16,758 nt of DNA from JBLHKS01 sp047620505. GTDB taxonomy: Bacteria; Verrucomicrobiota; Verrucomicrobiia; Verrucomicrobiales; DEV007. A program made the position numbers and the translations under genes. The stretch is taken from assembly GCA_047620505.1 (NCBI GenBank), contig JBLHKS010000152.1, forward strand, positions 1-16,758. The letters are read 5' to 3'. How positions within the stretch are numbered: the first letter of the stretch is position 1; each line of letters begins with the position of its first letter. Shown one piece after another: positions 7,518 through 15,120 of this stretch. Below the pieces are notes generated by a model that saw only the letters and a list, made by a program, of their open reading frames with translations, was not told the DNA's origin and made no database searches.

Positions 7518-8459
7518 ATGAAGACCTCAATCTTTGCACTTACCATCGCCGGGCTGCTCGGCGGCAGCGCGTTTGCCGATTTCAAATGGGTGGACGAAGC
7601 CGGCAAGCACACCGATCTGCTTTTCAACGGCAAAAAAATCGTCCGTTACGTCTACGAGGGGATGAATCCGGAAGACCGCGAGCGGACTTACAAGCCGTTC
7701 CATCACGTCTACGATTCCAAGGGCGAGGGGTTCCTGACCAAGGGGCCGGGTGGCCAGTACACCCACCATCGGGGGATTTATTTTGGGTTTTCGAAGTGCA
7801 AACTGCCGGATGGCAGCGGGGTCGACTCCTGGCATTGCAAGGGCGGCTACCAACAGCATTCGAAGGTGGTTGAGCAGATCGCAAAAGACGACACGGCGAC
7901 TCAGACGGTTGAAATCGAGTGGCGCAAAGACGACGGGACGGTTTTTATTGTCGAAAGTCGGACTCTGACGTTCACGCCAGCGGAAGACGGGCTGCACGTC
8001 GATTTCAAATCGACCCTGACTTCGCCAGAAGGAACGGTGAAGCTTGACGGTGATCCTCAGCACGCCGGATTTCAGTTTAGGGCTTCAAACGAGGTCAGCG
8101 CCAAGACCAAAGGCCAGACGATTTACACTCGGCCCGGAACCGGAGCGGCCAAGCCGGGCGCGACGATCAACTGGGGCAAAGACAAGGGCGATGACGACTC
8201 GAGTGTGACGAACCTTCCTTGGAAAGGGATGAGCGTTGTGGTCGGCGGTGATCGCTACACGATTGTTTATCTCGACAGCCCCGATAATCCTAAGCCCGCG
8301 CGCTACAGCGAACGCGATTACGGTCGTTTCGGATCTTACTTTGTTTCGGAAGTTTCGCCGGACAAACCACTCACCGTGAACTACGGACTTTTCATCACAG
8401 CGGGTGAATTGACTCCCGAAAAATGCCAGCAGCTGCACACCGCGAAATTTGGCGGTTAA
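7518..8459 (+). CDS. exported DUF6807 (PmoA-like) protein
   Basis: This 313-residue protein carries a signal peptide (MKTSIFALTIAGLLGGSAFA, cut before DFKW). The ATG at 7518 is chosen because it starts that peptide; an upstream in-frame codon would put 17 unrelated residues in front. The mature part matches the family annotated as DUF6807 or 'methane oxygenase PmoA', common in Planctomycetes and Verrucomicrobia. Hallmarks are VRYVYEGMNPEDRERTYKPF, FHHVYD, GGQYTHHRGIYFGF (H83-H84-R85), HAGFQFRAS and a C-terminal SERDYGRFGSYF block. Despite the name there is no evidence of methane oxidation. Family members are often found with carbohydrate catabolism genes and secreted enzymes. The histidine-rich core suggests a sugar- or metal-binding beta-sandwich, which is inference. 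It sits 118 nt downstream of gyrB and 24 nt before hflK. Confidence 0.85.
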   Translation: MKTSIFALTIAGLLGGSAFADFKWVDEAGKHTDLLFNGKKIVRYVYEGMNPEDRERTYKPFHHVYDSKGEGFLTKGPGGQYTHHRGIYFGFSKCKLPDGSGVDSWHCKGGYQQHSKVVEQIAKDDTATQTVEIEWRKDDGTVFIVESRTLTFTPAEDGLHVDFKSTLTSPEGTVKLDGDPQHAGFQFRASNEVSAKTKGQTIYTRPGTGAAKPGATINWGKDKGDDDSSVTNLPWKGMSVVVGGDRYTIVYLDSPDNPKPARYSERDYGRFGSYFVSEVSPDKPLTVNYGLFITAGELTPEKCQQLHTAKFGG

Positions 8460-8483
8460 CTTTGATCAATACACCATTCAACA

Positions 8484-9461
8484 ATGTCTCAACAACAACA
8501 ACAACCTCAGTTTCCTGAGATCAACGTTTCGCCGAAGTTGGTGGTCGCCATCGTCGCCGTTCTGGCGGTGATCGGATTGGCCTGGACCTCGTTTTATCAG
8601 GTCCCAACCGACTCCGAAGCAGTCATCCTCCGCTTCGGCAAACCATTGCCGAAAACACAGGCCCCGGGTCTGCATTTCAAACTCCCGCTTGGGATGGATC
8701 GAGTGGAGATCGTTCCTGTTCTGCGTCGCTTGAAAATGGAATTCGGATTTGGCTCCGCAGGCGCTACGAATGAGAATCAGTATGCTTGGACTGCGGAGGA
8801 GCAGGCGAAGGAAAGCGATATGGTAACGGGAGATCTCGCTTCAATCGAAGTGCTTTGGGTCGTGCAGTATAGGATCAGTGATCCGGTTCAGTTCCTGTTT
8901 AAAGTGCGTAATCCTGAAGCGTCGCTTCGGGACGCGACCGAGTCGGTGATGCGGCAGATTGTTGGCGACCGTTCGTTCACGGAAGTGCTGACGACAGGGC
9001 GTGATGAGGTCGCAACAGAGGTTAAATCGGAAATTCAGGATCTCATCGCCGAATGGGATATCGGAATTCAGTTGACCGAAATCGCCGTAACCAATGTTCG
9101 TCCACCAACCGCAGTCGAAGCGGCGTTTAATGACGTTGAACAAGCGCGGCAAGAGAAGCAGACCACAATCAACGATGCTGATCGCGAATACAAAAGTGCG
9201 ATTCCGGAGGCAGAGGGTGCTGCGGACCGAATCAAGGCCGAGGCCGAAGGTTACGCGCTTCAGCGAGTCAACGAAGCTGAAGGCGACGCTAATCGTTTCA
9301 GTCTTCTTTTTGAAGAATACCAAAAGGCACCGGAGGTCACAAAACGCCGCATTTATCTAGAAACGATGGCTGAGGTCCTCCCGGAAATCGGGCAGAAAGT
9401 GATTATCGACTCAGCGGCCAATCAAGTCCTGCCGTTTCTCCCAATTAACCGCACCAAATAA
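8484..9461 (+). CDS. hflK: HflK-like SPFH-domain membrane protein
   Basis: HflK pairs with HflC in a large inner-membrane assembly that encloses and regulates the FtsH protease. This 325-residue protein has a short Gln-rich N-terminus (five CAA codons), one transmembrane helix at about 19-36 (LVVAIVAVLAVIGLAWTSF) and an SPFH/band-7 domain beginning YQVPTDSEAVILRFGKPL. A coiled-coil region follows, rich in alternating charged residues (EAEGAADRIKAEAEGYALQR). Its end (RIYLETMAEVLPEIGQKVII then LPFLPI) is typical of HflK. It is shorter than E. coli HflK (419), mainly for lack of the Gly/Pro-rich N-terminal region. The start is an ATG with no clear Shine-Dalgarno. hflC follows 13 nt after the stop. 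No ftsH or hflX is in the window. Confidence 0.9.
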   Translation: MSQQQQQPQFPEINVSPKLVVAIVAVLAVIGLAWTSFYQVPTDSEAVILRFGKPLPKTQAPGLHFKLPLGMDRVEIVPVLRRLKMEFGFGSAGATNENQYAWTAEEQAKESDMVTGDLASIEVLWVVQYRISDPVQFLFKVRNPEASLRDATESVMRQIVGDRSFTEVLTTGRDEVATEVKSEIQDLIAEWDIGIQLTEIAVTNVRPPTAVEAAFNDVEQARQEKQTTINDADREYKSAIPEAEGAADRIKAEAEGYALQRVNEAEGDANRFSLLFEEYQKAPEVTKRRIYLETMAEVLPEIGQKVIIDSAANQVLPFLPINRTK

Positions 9462-9474
9462 CTGAATTAGTACT

Positions 9475-10509
9475 ATGAGTCAGAAACAAATTCAAATCCT
9501 GGCGGTAAGCGGCATCAGCCTTTTGATCGTCGGCGTTCTCCTTTATTCATCGGTCTATATCGTTGATCCGACCGAGAAAATTATCGTGACCCAATTCGGA
9601 GATCCGGTTAAAACGGTCGAAAAAGAAGGTCTGCATTTCAAGATTCCATTCGTCCACACTGTAAATAGGTTCGACAAACGGATTCTCGAGTGGGATGGCG
9701 AATCATCGTCGATCCTGACTCTCGACCAACGCGTCATCCAGGTCGACACGTTCGCGCGATGGAGAATCGCTGATCCTCTGCTGTTTTTCCAGAGCCTCGG
9801 AGACGAGCGGCGGGCGGACTCACGGCTGAACGACTTTCTTCACAGCGAGACGAAAACCGAGGTCGCCAGGAACAATCTCGTCGAGATTATCCGCACGACC
9901 AAAGGCCGCGAGACCAACCCCGACATTGATGCTGAGTTAATTGCGGATCTGGAGCCGGTCCAAGTCGGCCGCGGCGTGATCGAGGACGCGATCTTGGCTG
10001 CGGCCAGCGAAAAGGTGAAAGAGTTAGGAATCGAACTCCTCGAAATTCGATTCAAACGCATCAACTACAAGGAACGGAAAGTCGTCGAGCAGATCTGGGA
10101 AAGAATGAGCAGCGAACGCCGCGAGTTTGCCGAGCAACTTCGGTCCGAGGGCAAAGGCGAGGCCGACAAGATCCGAGGTAGCATGGATAAGGAGATGAAA
10201 AGGATCTCTTCCGAGGCTTACAAGCTTGTCCAGGAAACTCAGGGCCAAGCCGACAGCAAGGCGACCTCGATTTACGCAGCGGCTTTCAATAAGAGTCCGG
10301 AAGCAGTCGAGTTTTATCAGTTCATGAAGACGATGGAGGTCTACAAAACGATCCTGAAAGGCGACTCGACGGTTGTTCTGTCGACCGACAGTGATCTCTT
10401 TGAGTTCTTCAAAGGCATTGATCCGGAATTGCGGAATCCGGTCGATTGGGGCGATGCCGCGTTGCACCCGGACAAGGAGCAATTGCCGTTGTTTTTGCGG
10501 GATAATTGA
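9475..10509 (+). CDS. hflC: HflC-like SPFH-domain membrane protein
   Basis: This is the second half of the HflKC pair, which caps FtsH hexamers at the inner membrane. The 344-residue protein has an N-terminal transmembrane helix at about 7-25 (ILAVSGISLLIVGVLLYSS). Then comes the SPFH domain (YIVDPTEKIIVTQFGDPV, GLHFKIPFVHTVNRFDKRIL), followed by IEDAILAAASEKVKELGIEL and a coiled coil (RREFAEQLRSEGKGEADKIR). The SPFH C-terminal block YQFMKTMEVYKTIL and TDSDLFEFFK is typical of HflC. Length is close to E. coli HflC (334). It lies 13 nt after hflK and is clearly the same transcription unit. A small reading frame begins 12 nt after its stop and may be a third member. Confidence 0.92.
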   Translation: MSQKQIQILAVSGISLLIVGVLLYSSVYIVDPTEKIIVTQFGDPVKTVEKEGLHFKIPFVHTVNRFDKRILEWDGESSSILTLDQRVIQVDTFARWRIADPLLFFQSLGDERRADSRLNDFLHSETKTEVARNNLVEIIRTTKGRETNPDIDAELIADLEPVQVGRGVIEDAILAAASEKVKELGIELLEIRFKRINYKERKVVEQIWERMSSERREFAEQLRSEGKGEADKIRGSMDKEMKRISSEAYKLVQETQGQADSKATSIYAAAFNKSPEAVEFYQFMKTMEVYKTILKGDSTVVLSTDSDLFEFFKGIDPELRNPVDWGDAALHPDKEQLPLFLRDN

Positions 10510-10521
10510 GGCCTGTTCGCG

Positions 10522-10758
10522 ATGAGCGAAGAGCCGCCTCCAAAAGTCACGGTCAACAAAGCGAACGCGAATCCGCCGAAGCTCAGCGTCAAAAAGGCGC
10601 TGAGTGAGGAGGTGCTGAAAAACTGGAAGGCGAATTCAAACGGCGAAAAACGGTCGGACGCGTGCCGCGGCTTATTTTTGGATGGAGATTGGGATGCTGG
10701 GGTGCAGGTTCACAACTTCCCTGCGCTGGTCATTTCTCGGGTCAGTTTTTCGCGGTAG
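10522..10758 (+). CDS. short unrecognised reading frame after hflC, possibly a truncated gene
   Basis: An ATG 12 nt after the hflC stop opens a 78-residue frame. The first 45 residues are hydrophilic and Lys/Pro/Asn-rich (MSEEPPPKVTVNKANANPPK, then LSVKKALSEEVLKNWKANS), which looks like a genuine but disordered N-terminus. The remainder (FLDGDWDAGVQVHNFPALVI) has no such character. Its last 49 nt overlap the 3' end of the opposite-strand dioxygenase gene, which is unusual here. A likely reading is that a longer third gene of the hflKC operon was cut short by a rearrangement before 10710. It could also be a small functional protein or chance. I recognise no family. Confidence 0.35.
   Translation: MSEEPPPKVTVNKANANPPKLSVKKALSEEVLKNWKANSNGEKRSDACRGLFLDGDWDAGVQVHNFPALVISRVSFSR
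10582..10604 (+). other. 7-bp perfect hairpin inside the short frame after hflC
   Basis: CTCAGCG (10582-10588) and CGCTGAG (10598-10604) pair perfectly around a 9-nt loop. There is no T-tract after it, so it is not a standard intrinsic terminator. It might attenuate or stabilise the 3' end of the hflKC message, or simply reflect codon choice. Confidence 0.25.
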
Positions 10759-11450
10759 GCTGCCTGAGCCTCGGTGTCGACTCTAGCATTTGCCGAAAAG
10801 AACACCGCGCCGACAGCCCTGCGCGACCGAGTCGTGCTGAGGTTGGCATCGGCTCGATGAACCGTGAGCGCGTGATGAGCGAAGAGATCGCCGGCCTTGG
10901 CAGGGCAGATGACTTCGTTCTCGATGTCTGAACTGTTAGGGAAATCAGTCAGGCCTTGCGAGAATCCCAAAGTCTCCGTTCGGCCATGCGGGCGCATCCC
11001 ATTTAGATGGGAACGCCGGACATAGCGAAGGCAGCCGTTCTCTTCATCGACATCCTCAAGCGCCAGCCACATCGTGACCGCTTCGCAAGGATTGAGCATA
11101 AAATAGAAGCCGTCCTGATGCGGCGGAGTCGCTTTTCCGTCCGGCGGCTTGTTAAAGTATTGGAAATTCTTACCCACGGCCTCACCAAGAAGCGCATTTG
11201 CCAGATCAAGGAATCGGCCTTCAAACCACGTCCGAATCTCTAAACTGTGCTCTTCGAGATGCTGAATCTGCTTCAGCGAGCTTGGATCTTCGCGATCTTC
11301 ATAAAACACAGCGTCCCGCGGTAACTCAGAAACACGATCCTCGATGAATTGATCCAGAGTTGCGCGAAAATCAGCCACCTCGTCTGTAGCGAGGAAGCTC
11401 GGAATCCGGACAAAGCCGTCATGGCGAAAAGCATTCAGAGGCACATCCAT
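10710..11450 (-). CDS. phytanoyl-CoA dioxygenase (PhyH) family protein
   Basis: This 246-residue protein belongs to the Fe(II)/2-oxoglutarate-dependent PhyH family; the substrate is not known. The start ATG at 11450 gives the usual opening (FRHDGFVRIPSFLATDEVAD). The iron ligands are visible: H111 and D113 in PPHQDGFYF, and a distal histidine at 198 within GDLFAHHALTVHRAD. The likely 2-oxoglutarate-binding arginine is R210 or R211 (TTRSRRAVGAVFF). The central MWLALEDVDEENGCLRYVRRSH is very typical of bacterial PhyH. It has no signal peptide and should be cytosolic. It is divergent from the secreted propeller-like protein across 60 bp, so the two may share control. Members of this family hydroxylate small molecules such as ectoine, phosphonates or secondary metabolites; nothing here allows a choice. 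Confidence 0.93.
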   Translation of the reverse strand: MDVPLNAFRHDGFVRIPSFLATDEVADFRATLDQFIEDRVSELPRDAVFYEDREDPSSLKQIQHLEEHSLEIRTWFEGRFLDLANALLGEAVGKNFQYFNKPPDGKATPPHQDGFYFMLNPCEAVTMWLALEDVDEENGCLRYVRRSHLNGMRPHGRTETLGFSQGLTDFPNSSDIENEVICPAKAGDLFAHHALTVHRADANLSTTRSRRAVGAVFFSANARVDTEAQAAYREKLTREMTSAGKL

Positions 11451-11510
11451 GATTTACGATTGCGCGAGAGGGGCCAGTTGTCAGCCTCGAAGCCGCCCCT
11501 ATCTTGGCGG

Positions 11511-12821
11511 ATGTTGAAGACCGCAGCGATGATCGCGATTCTGGCCAGCAGCTCTTTGGCTGCCGAGGATTTGTTTGTCGTTAGGGCGATCGATTCAGAA
11601 ACGGGCCGAGGCGTGCCGATGGTCGAGTTGGAAACCGTCCACCACCTGAAATTCGTGACCGACAACGCCGGGGTGGCCGTGATCGACTCGCCCGAGTTGA
11701 TGAACGAGAAAGTTTTCTTCCACGTTCGCAGCCACGGGTACGAATTTCCCAAAGACGGCTTTGGCTATCGCGGCCAGCAGCTGCTGATGGAGCCGGGCGC
11801 CGAATTCGAGCTGAAATTGAAGCGGATCAACCTGGCTGAGCGGCTCTACCGAATCACGGGAGCCGGGCTTTGGGCGGATTCGATCCGAGCCGGATTGGAA
11901 ACGCCGGTTGCCGAGCCGTTGCTGAATTCAAAGGTGCTTGGAAGCGACAGCGCGCACAAAGTCGAGTATGGCGGGAAGTTTTTCTGGATCTGGGGCGACA
12001 CACATCGGCTTCGGTATCCGCTTGGAAATTTCCAAGTCACGGCAGCGACTTCGCCACTCGATTTCGACCCGGAAACGGGCATCGAACTCGATTATTTTCC
12101 AGACGAGCGCGGCTTCACCCGGAAAATGGCACCGCTCCCGGTTGACGGCCCAACTTGGCTGGACGCCCTCGTTACCTTGACCGATGCACAAGGCGTGGAG
12201 CGGCTCGGAGCGACTTACGTCAAAGTCAAGCCGCCGCTGACGGTCTACGAACGCGGGCTGTGCGAATTTGATCCGGTCGGAAAAGTCTTTAAGGCAATTC
12301 ACAAGCTGCCGCTGGAGGCTCCGGCACCGGAGGGACATCCGTTTCGGCATGAGGGCCAGCTGTTCTTCGGCAATGCGTTACCTGATTTGAAGATGCCGGA
12401 TTGCTATGAGGCCTGGCGGGATCCGACCACTTGGGAGGCGCTCGAATCGAAAGGCGACTTCGGAAAAATCAAAGTTCATCGAGGCTCTATCGCTTGGAGC
12501 AAATTCCGGCAGCGCTGGACGTTCGTGTTCACTCAATCCCAAGGCGATTCCTCGCTACTCGGCGAAATCTGGTATGCCGAATCGACCTCGCCGACCGAAG
12601 GCTGGGCAGATCCGGTCAAGATTCTGACCCACGATCGATACACGTTTTACAATCCGCTCCAGCACCCGGAATTCTCGCGAGGGGACGGTCAATATCTGTA
12701 TTTCGAAGGAACCTACACGACGACGTTTTCTGGAAATCCAGTCCCAACGCCGCGCTACGACTACAATCAGATTCTCTACCGGCTTGACCTGGCGGCTCCG
12801 CGTCTGAACTCCGCGAAGTAG
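11511..12821 (+). CDS. secreted protein of unknown function, probable beta-propeller (glycosidase-like)
   Basis: This 436-residue protein has a signal peptide (MLKTAAMIAILASSSLAA, cut before EDLF). The ATG at 11511 is chosen because it starts this peptide; ATG 11529 is an alternative, and any earlier start would run into the divergent dioxygenase gene. Residues 20-100 look like a small beta-sandwich, with VRAIDSETGRGVPMVELETV resembling a carboxypeptidase-regulatory or Ig-like fold. The rest has repeated W/Y-rich blades: GGKFFWIWGDTHRLRYPLGN, GATYVKVKPPL, FRHEGQLFFGNALP, WTFVFTQSQGDSSLLGEIWY and QYLYFEGTYT. This pattern recalls five-bladed propellers of the GH43/GH32-like or DUF4185 type. I know of similar planctomycete/verrucomicrobial proteins without assigned function. 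It lies 35 nt upstream of the transporter gene on the same strand. Confidence 0.7.
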   Translation: MLKTAAMIAILASSSLAAEDLFVVRAIDSETGRGVPMVELETVHHLKFVTDNAGVAVIDSPELMNEKVFFHVRSHGYEFPKDGFGYRGQQLLMEPGAEFELKLKRINLAERLYRITGAGLWADSIRAGLETPVAEPLLNSKVLGSDSAHKVEYGGKFFWIWGDTHRLRYPLGNFQVTAATSPLDFDPETGIELDYFPDERGFTRKMAPLPVDGPTWLDALVTLTDAQGVERLGATYVKVKPPLTVYERGLCEFDPVGKVFKAIHKLPLEAPAPEGHPFRHEGQLFFGNALPDLKMPDCYEAWRDPTTWEALESKGDFGKIKVHRGSIAWSKFRQRWTFVFTQSQGDSSLLGEIWYAESTSPTEGWADPVKILTHDRYTFYNPLQHPEFSRGDGQYLYFEGTYTTTFSGNPVPTPRYDYNQILYRLDLAAPRLNSAK

Positions 12822-12856
12822 CTGGACTCCGCAACTCAGCTGATCGAATCTCGGCC

Positions 12857-13759
12857 GTGCCACTTTACCTGCTCTGGCCGCTCGCTTGTGGCCTAACTTA
12901 TTCCCTAAGCTCACTCTTTCTCAAGCGTGGACTCAACGAGGGGGCTCGCATGCGCCAGGTGGTCCACGTCACGAACCTTGCCGTCGGCTTGGTCGTTTGT
13001 CCGCTCTACTTTTTCCAAACGACTCCGGTTGCCTGGCATTTGATCTGGCAACCGGCTGCGATGTCCCTGTTTTTTTACTACGGCGGCTGGCTAACGGTCT
13101 GGGCGATGCGCTACGGCGATGTTTCGCTGGTAACGCCGTTGATGGGAACGAAAGTCGTCTTCGTCGCGCTTGGTTCAGTGGTTTTCCTCGGTGAGCAGCT
13201 GCCAGGGTTGCTGATCGCGGCGGCGGCGTTGACGGCGATCGGGATTTTCACTCTCGGAGTCCCTGACATGGCCAGAAGCAAGGCTTCCTTCGGGCCCGCG
13301 ACCTTGCTGGCTCTGCTAAGCGTCGCGATGTTTGCCTGCTGCGATTTAATGGTCAAACAATGGGCACAACCGTTTGGAAAATACGCATTTATCGGCCTGG
13401 CTTCCAACGGTGTCGCGGTGATTTCGGGGATCGACATTTTGCTGCGCCGACTTCCAGGCCGGGAACGATTCGTTTGGCCTGGGAAAGGAACGCGGTTCTG
13501 GATCTGGAGCAGCGCCTGCCTCATCGCGGTTCAAGCGACTGCGCTCGGGGTCGTTCTCGCCACAACCGGTGACGCAACCGGCGTGAACGTCGTCTACGCT
13601 TCGCGCGGGCTTTGGGTGATTTTGTTAGTCTGGCTGATCGGCCATTGGTTTGCGAATCACGAGCGTCGGAGCGCTGGGAAATTCTACATCTGGCGAGTTG
13701 TCGGCTCAGTTCTGCTAACGGCGGCCGTGATCATGGCCGTGATCGCGCGAGCAGGCTGA
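12857..13759 (+). CDS. EamA/DMT-superfamily transporter
   Basis: This 300-residue, very hydrophobic protein has about ten predicted transmembrane helices in two homologous halves, the EamA (drug/metabolite transporter) layout. The first half ends with the conserved GDVSLVTPLMGTKVVFVALG and FLGEQL motif. The second half contains GVNVVYASRGLWVILLVWLI, the matching position in repeat two. The start is GTG at 12857 (MPLYLLWPLACGLTYSLSSL), with no convincing upstream ATG and no clear Shine-Dalgarno. It sits in the inner membrane and probably exports or imports a small metabolite, which sequence cannot identify. The 35-nt gap after the propeller-like gene suggests co-transcription. Its stop is 4 nt from the stop of the convergent TIR gene, so no independent terminator fits between them. 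Confidence 0.87.
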   Translation: MPLYLLWPLACGLTYSLSSLFLKRGLNEGARMRQVVHVTNLAVGLVVCPLYFFQTTPVAWHLIWQPAAMSLFFYYGGWLTVWAMRYGDVSLVTPLMGTKVVFVALGSVVFLGEQLPGLLIAAAALTAIGIFTLGVPDMARSKASFGPATLLALLSVAMFACCDLMVKQWAQPFGKYAFIGLASNGVAVISGIDILLRRLPGRERFVWPGKGTRFWIWSSACLIAVQATALGVVLATTGDATGVNVVYASRGLWVILLVWLIGHWFANHERRSAGKFYIWRVVGSVLLTAAVIMAVIARAG

Positions 13760-13763
13760 CGAT

Positions 13764-14255
13764 TCAAGCGCGGTTTCGAGCGGCCTCTTTTCGCAATCGG
13801 GTGAGCCGATCCTTGAGTATTCGAAGGGCGTCGTTCAGGCCTCCCTCAGCAGCGTCGATCCATTGGCATGTGCTCATAAAATAACGCATGGCACCGGTCA
13901 GTACGTGCCGATCAATCCGAACCGGGATAATCTCAGTCTGATTCTCCAACGCCCGATCCAGTTCCCGATGTACATGCTTGGAACGATTGGACGCCTCGGA
14001 CAGAATCAGAACCATGCTACTCGTGCATTCCAATCCACGGACGATAGCTTCTGGGTATGATTCGCCCGGCTCAATGCTCCGCGGCGCAATCCAGCAGCGG
14101 AATCCCTCATTTTCAAGATAAGCACAAACACGCGTTGCGACGTCGAAGTCATTTGATGAATAGCTGACGAAAATCTCAGGAGGAACTGTTGAGTCGAATT
14201 CAACAAGTGCTGGGCGGAGCGAAACCCTGGCAAGTTCACTCCAAACGTTGGCCAT
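13764..14255 (-). CDS. TIR-domain protein (putative NADase effector)
   Basis: This 163-residue protein is mostly one TIR domain. EIFVSYSSNDFDVATRVCAY (from residue 27) is the first strand and helix. GFRCWIAPRSIEPGESYPEA (51-70) is the BB-loop region, followed by IVRGLECTSSMVLILSEAS. HVHRELDRALENQTEIIPVR and the end MRYFMSTCQWIDA complete a classic bacterial TIR_2 pattern. E69 in SYPEAI aligns with the catalytic glutamate of NAD+-cleaving TIR domains, so NADase activity is plausible. The first 25 residues are outside the domain. The ATG at 14255 follows GAGG with only 2 nt spacing. If one C is missing from the run at 14299-14304, the upstream gene would stop at 14260-14262, a coupled arrangement. 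It is the last gene of a three-gene minus-strand unit and is probably the effector. Confidence 0.9.
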   Translation of the reverse strand: MANVWSELARVSLRPALVEFDSTVPPEIFVSYSSNDFDVATRVCAYLENEGFRCWIAPRSIEPGESYPEAIVRGLECTSSMVLILSEASNRSKHVHRELDRALENQTEIIPVRIDRHVLTGAMRYFMSTCQWIDAAEGGLNDALRILKDRLTRLRKEAARNRA

Positions 14256-14259
14256 TTCC

Positions 14260-15088
14260 TCAGTTGACTCCCAGGAAGCGGCGTAGCTGATCGCCGAAGG
14301 GGGGCTTCAGCGAGGAACTGGCTGTGAAAACCAGAAGCGACGAATTCGGTAAAGTCCCCACGTTCAATCGGGGAAGCCTCAAATCCGAGAGAGCCCATTT
14401 GCCTCTCAAATTGATCGTCGAGAATTTGCGTTATCACTTCGTATGAAGAAGAATTATCAAGCGCGAGGAATTCTTCGGTCAAGAACCCTCGCTGGGTCAG
14501 ACGAAGCGCGAGTTCTTCTTGAAGTTGGATCACTCCGCGAGGGGCGACTTCACTGGTTTTGAGATGAAGGATTTCTTTGCGAACACGACGCTCAGTTTCG
14601 CGGTCCGGATTCCACCTGCTTAGATTGATCTGGTATATCAGCCGTCCATTCCTGTCGCCGACCATCGTCAGAATTTCTTCCAGACACCTGCAAATAGAAA
14701 ACCGGCATCCAACTGGATGACCTGAAACTTCAAATCCGGTGTGATCGACACCCAGCTGAAGGGGAGGAAAATCGGCGGCGATAGCGTCGAATTGAGATGA
14801 GGACTTGGCCGCGCTCCAACCCGCGCGCTTCCCAGCGGTGCGGCTCAATTCATCAAGCACCCGCGAAGGAGGTAAGCCTGCTTCTGCCCAGGACGAAGCG
14901 ATCAGAGTTATCAACACTTTTCCATCTCGAAACTCCAATCGAATCGCGCCGCCCGGGCCGACAGCCTGAGCAAGGCCCGAGGTGATGGGGCCCAGCGCAA
15001 AACATGCATCTTGAAAAGTGAACGCATCACTCCGCAAAACCGAGCTGCGTAACTCTCGGTCAGCCAAGGCAAAACGCGCTTCGTACAT
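14260..15088 (-). CDS. unrecognised soluble protein of the TIR cassette, frame disrupted near its 3' end
   Basis: The ATG at 15088 (GGTGA 6 nt upstream) opens a frame that codes convincingly for 263 residues, up to EAP just before a run of six C on the coding strand (14299-14304). As sequenced the frame continues to 14006, but that tail runs through the TIR gene out of frame and looks non-coding. With five Cs the protein would end FLAEAPFGDQLRRFLGVN at TGA 14260-14262 (275 residues). With seven Cs it would read through into the TIR domain as a fusion. No transmembrane helix or signal peptide is seen. Visible features are a hydrophobic beta core (AIRLEFRDGKVLITLIASSW, residues 48-67), a Cys cluster (C128, C133, C135) and helical charged segments (170-210). 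I recognise no family; a sensor or adaptor for TIR is an inference from context. Confidence 0.6.
14299..14304 (-). other. six-C homopolymer at the probable frameshift site
   Basis: The plus strand has six Gs here, which is six Cs in the coding strand of the middle cassette gene. Downstream of it the current frame has poor third-position GC content (about 5 of 11 codons). The two alternative frames look more coding-like over the same stretch (about 9 of 12 and 10 of 14). A sequencing or assembly length error, a real mutation or slippage would all be natural at such a run. Confidence 0.55.
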
Positions 15089-15120
15089 ATTCGATCACCA
15101 ATCCGTTAACAGGACAAGCA

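Noticed and set aside
8490..8504. Five CAA repeats at the hflK start as a phase-variable tract
   Set aside because: Changes in a trinucleotide run keep the frame, so at most they vary the number of Gln residues.
10656..10678. Possible intrinsic terminator gccgcggcttattttt after hflC
   Set aside because: Only a 4-bp stem (CGCG) can form before the T-rich stretch, too weak to call.
10521..10886. Direct repeat GATGAGCGAAGAG at 10521-10533 and 10874-10886
   Set aside because: A 13-nt match pair is expected by chance in a window of this size, and nothing else links the two sites.
14006..14298. Continuation of the middle cassette gene's frame to a stop at 14006
   Set aside because: It overlaps the TIR domain out of phase for 250 nt and its third-position composition is poor, whereas the TIR frame is unmistakable. 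It is treated as read-through after a frame disruption.
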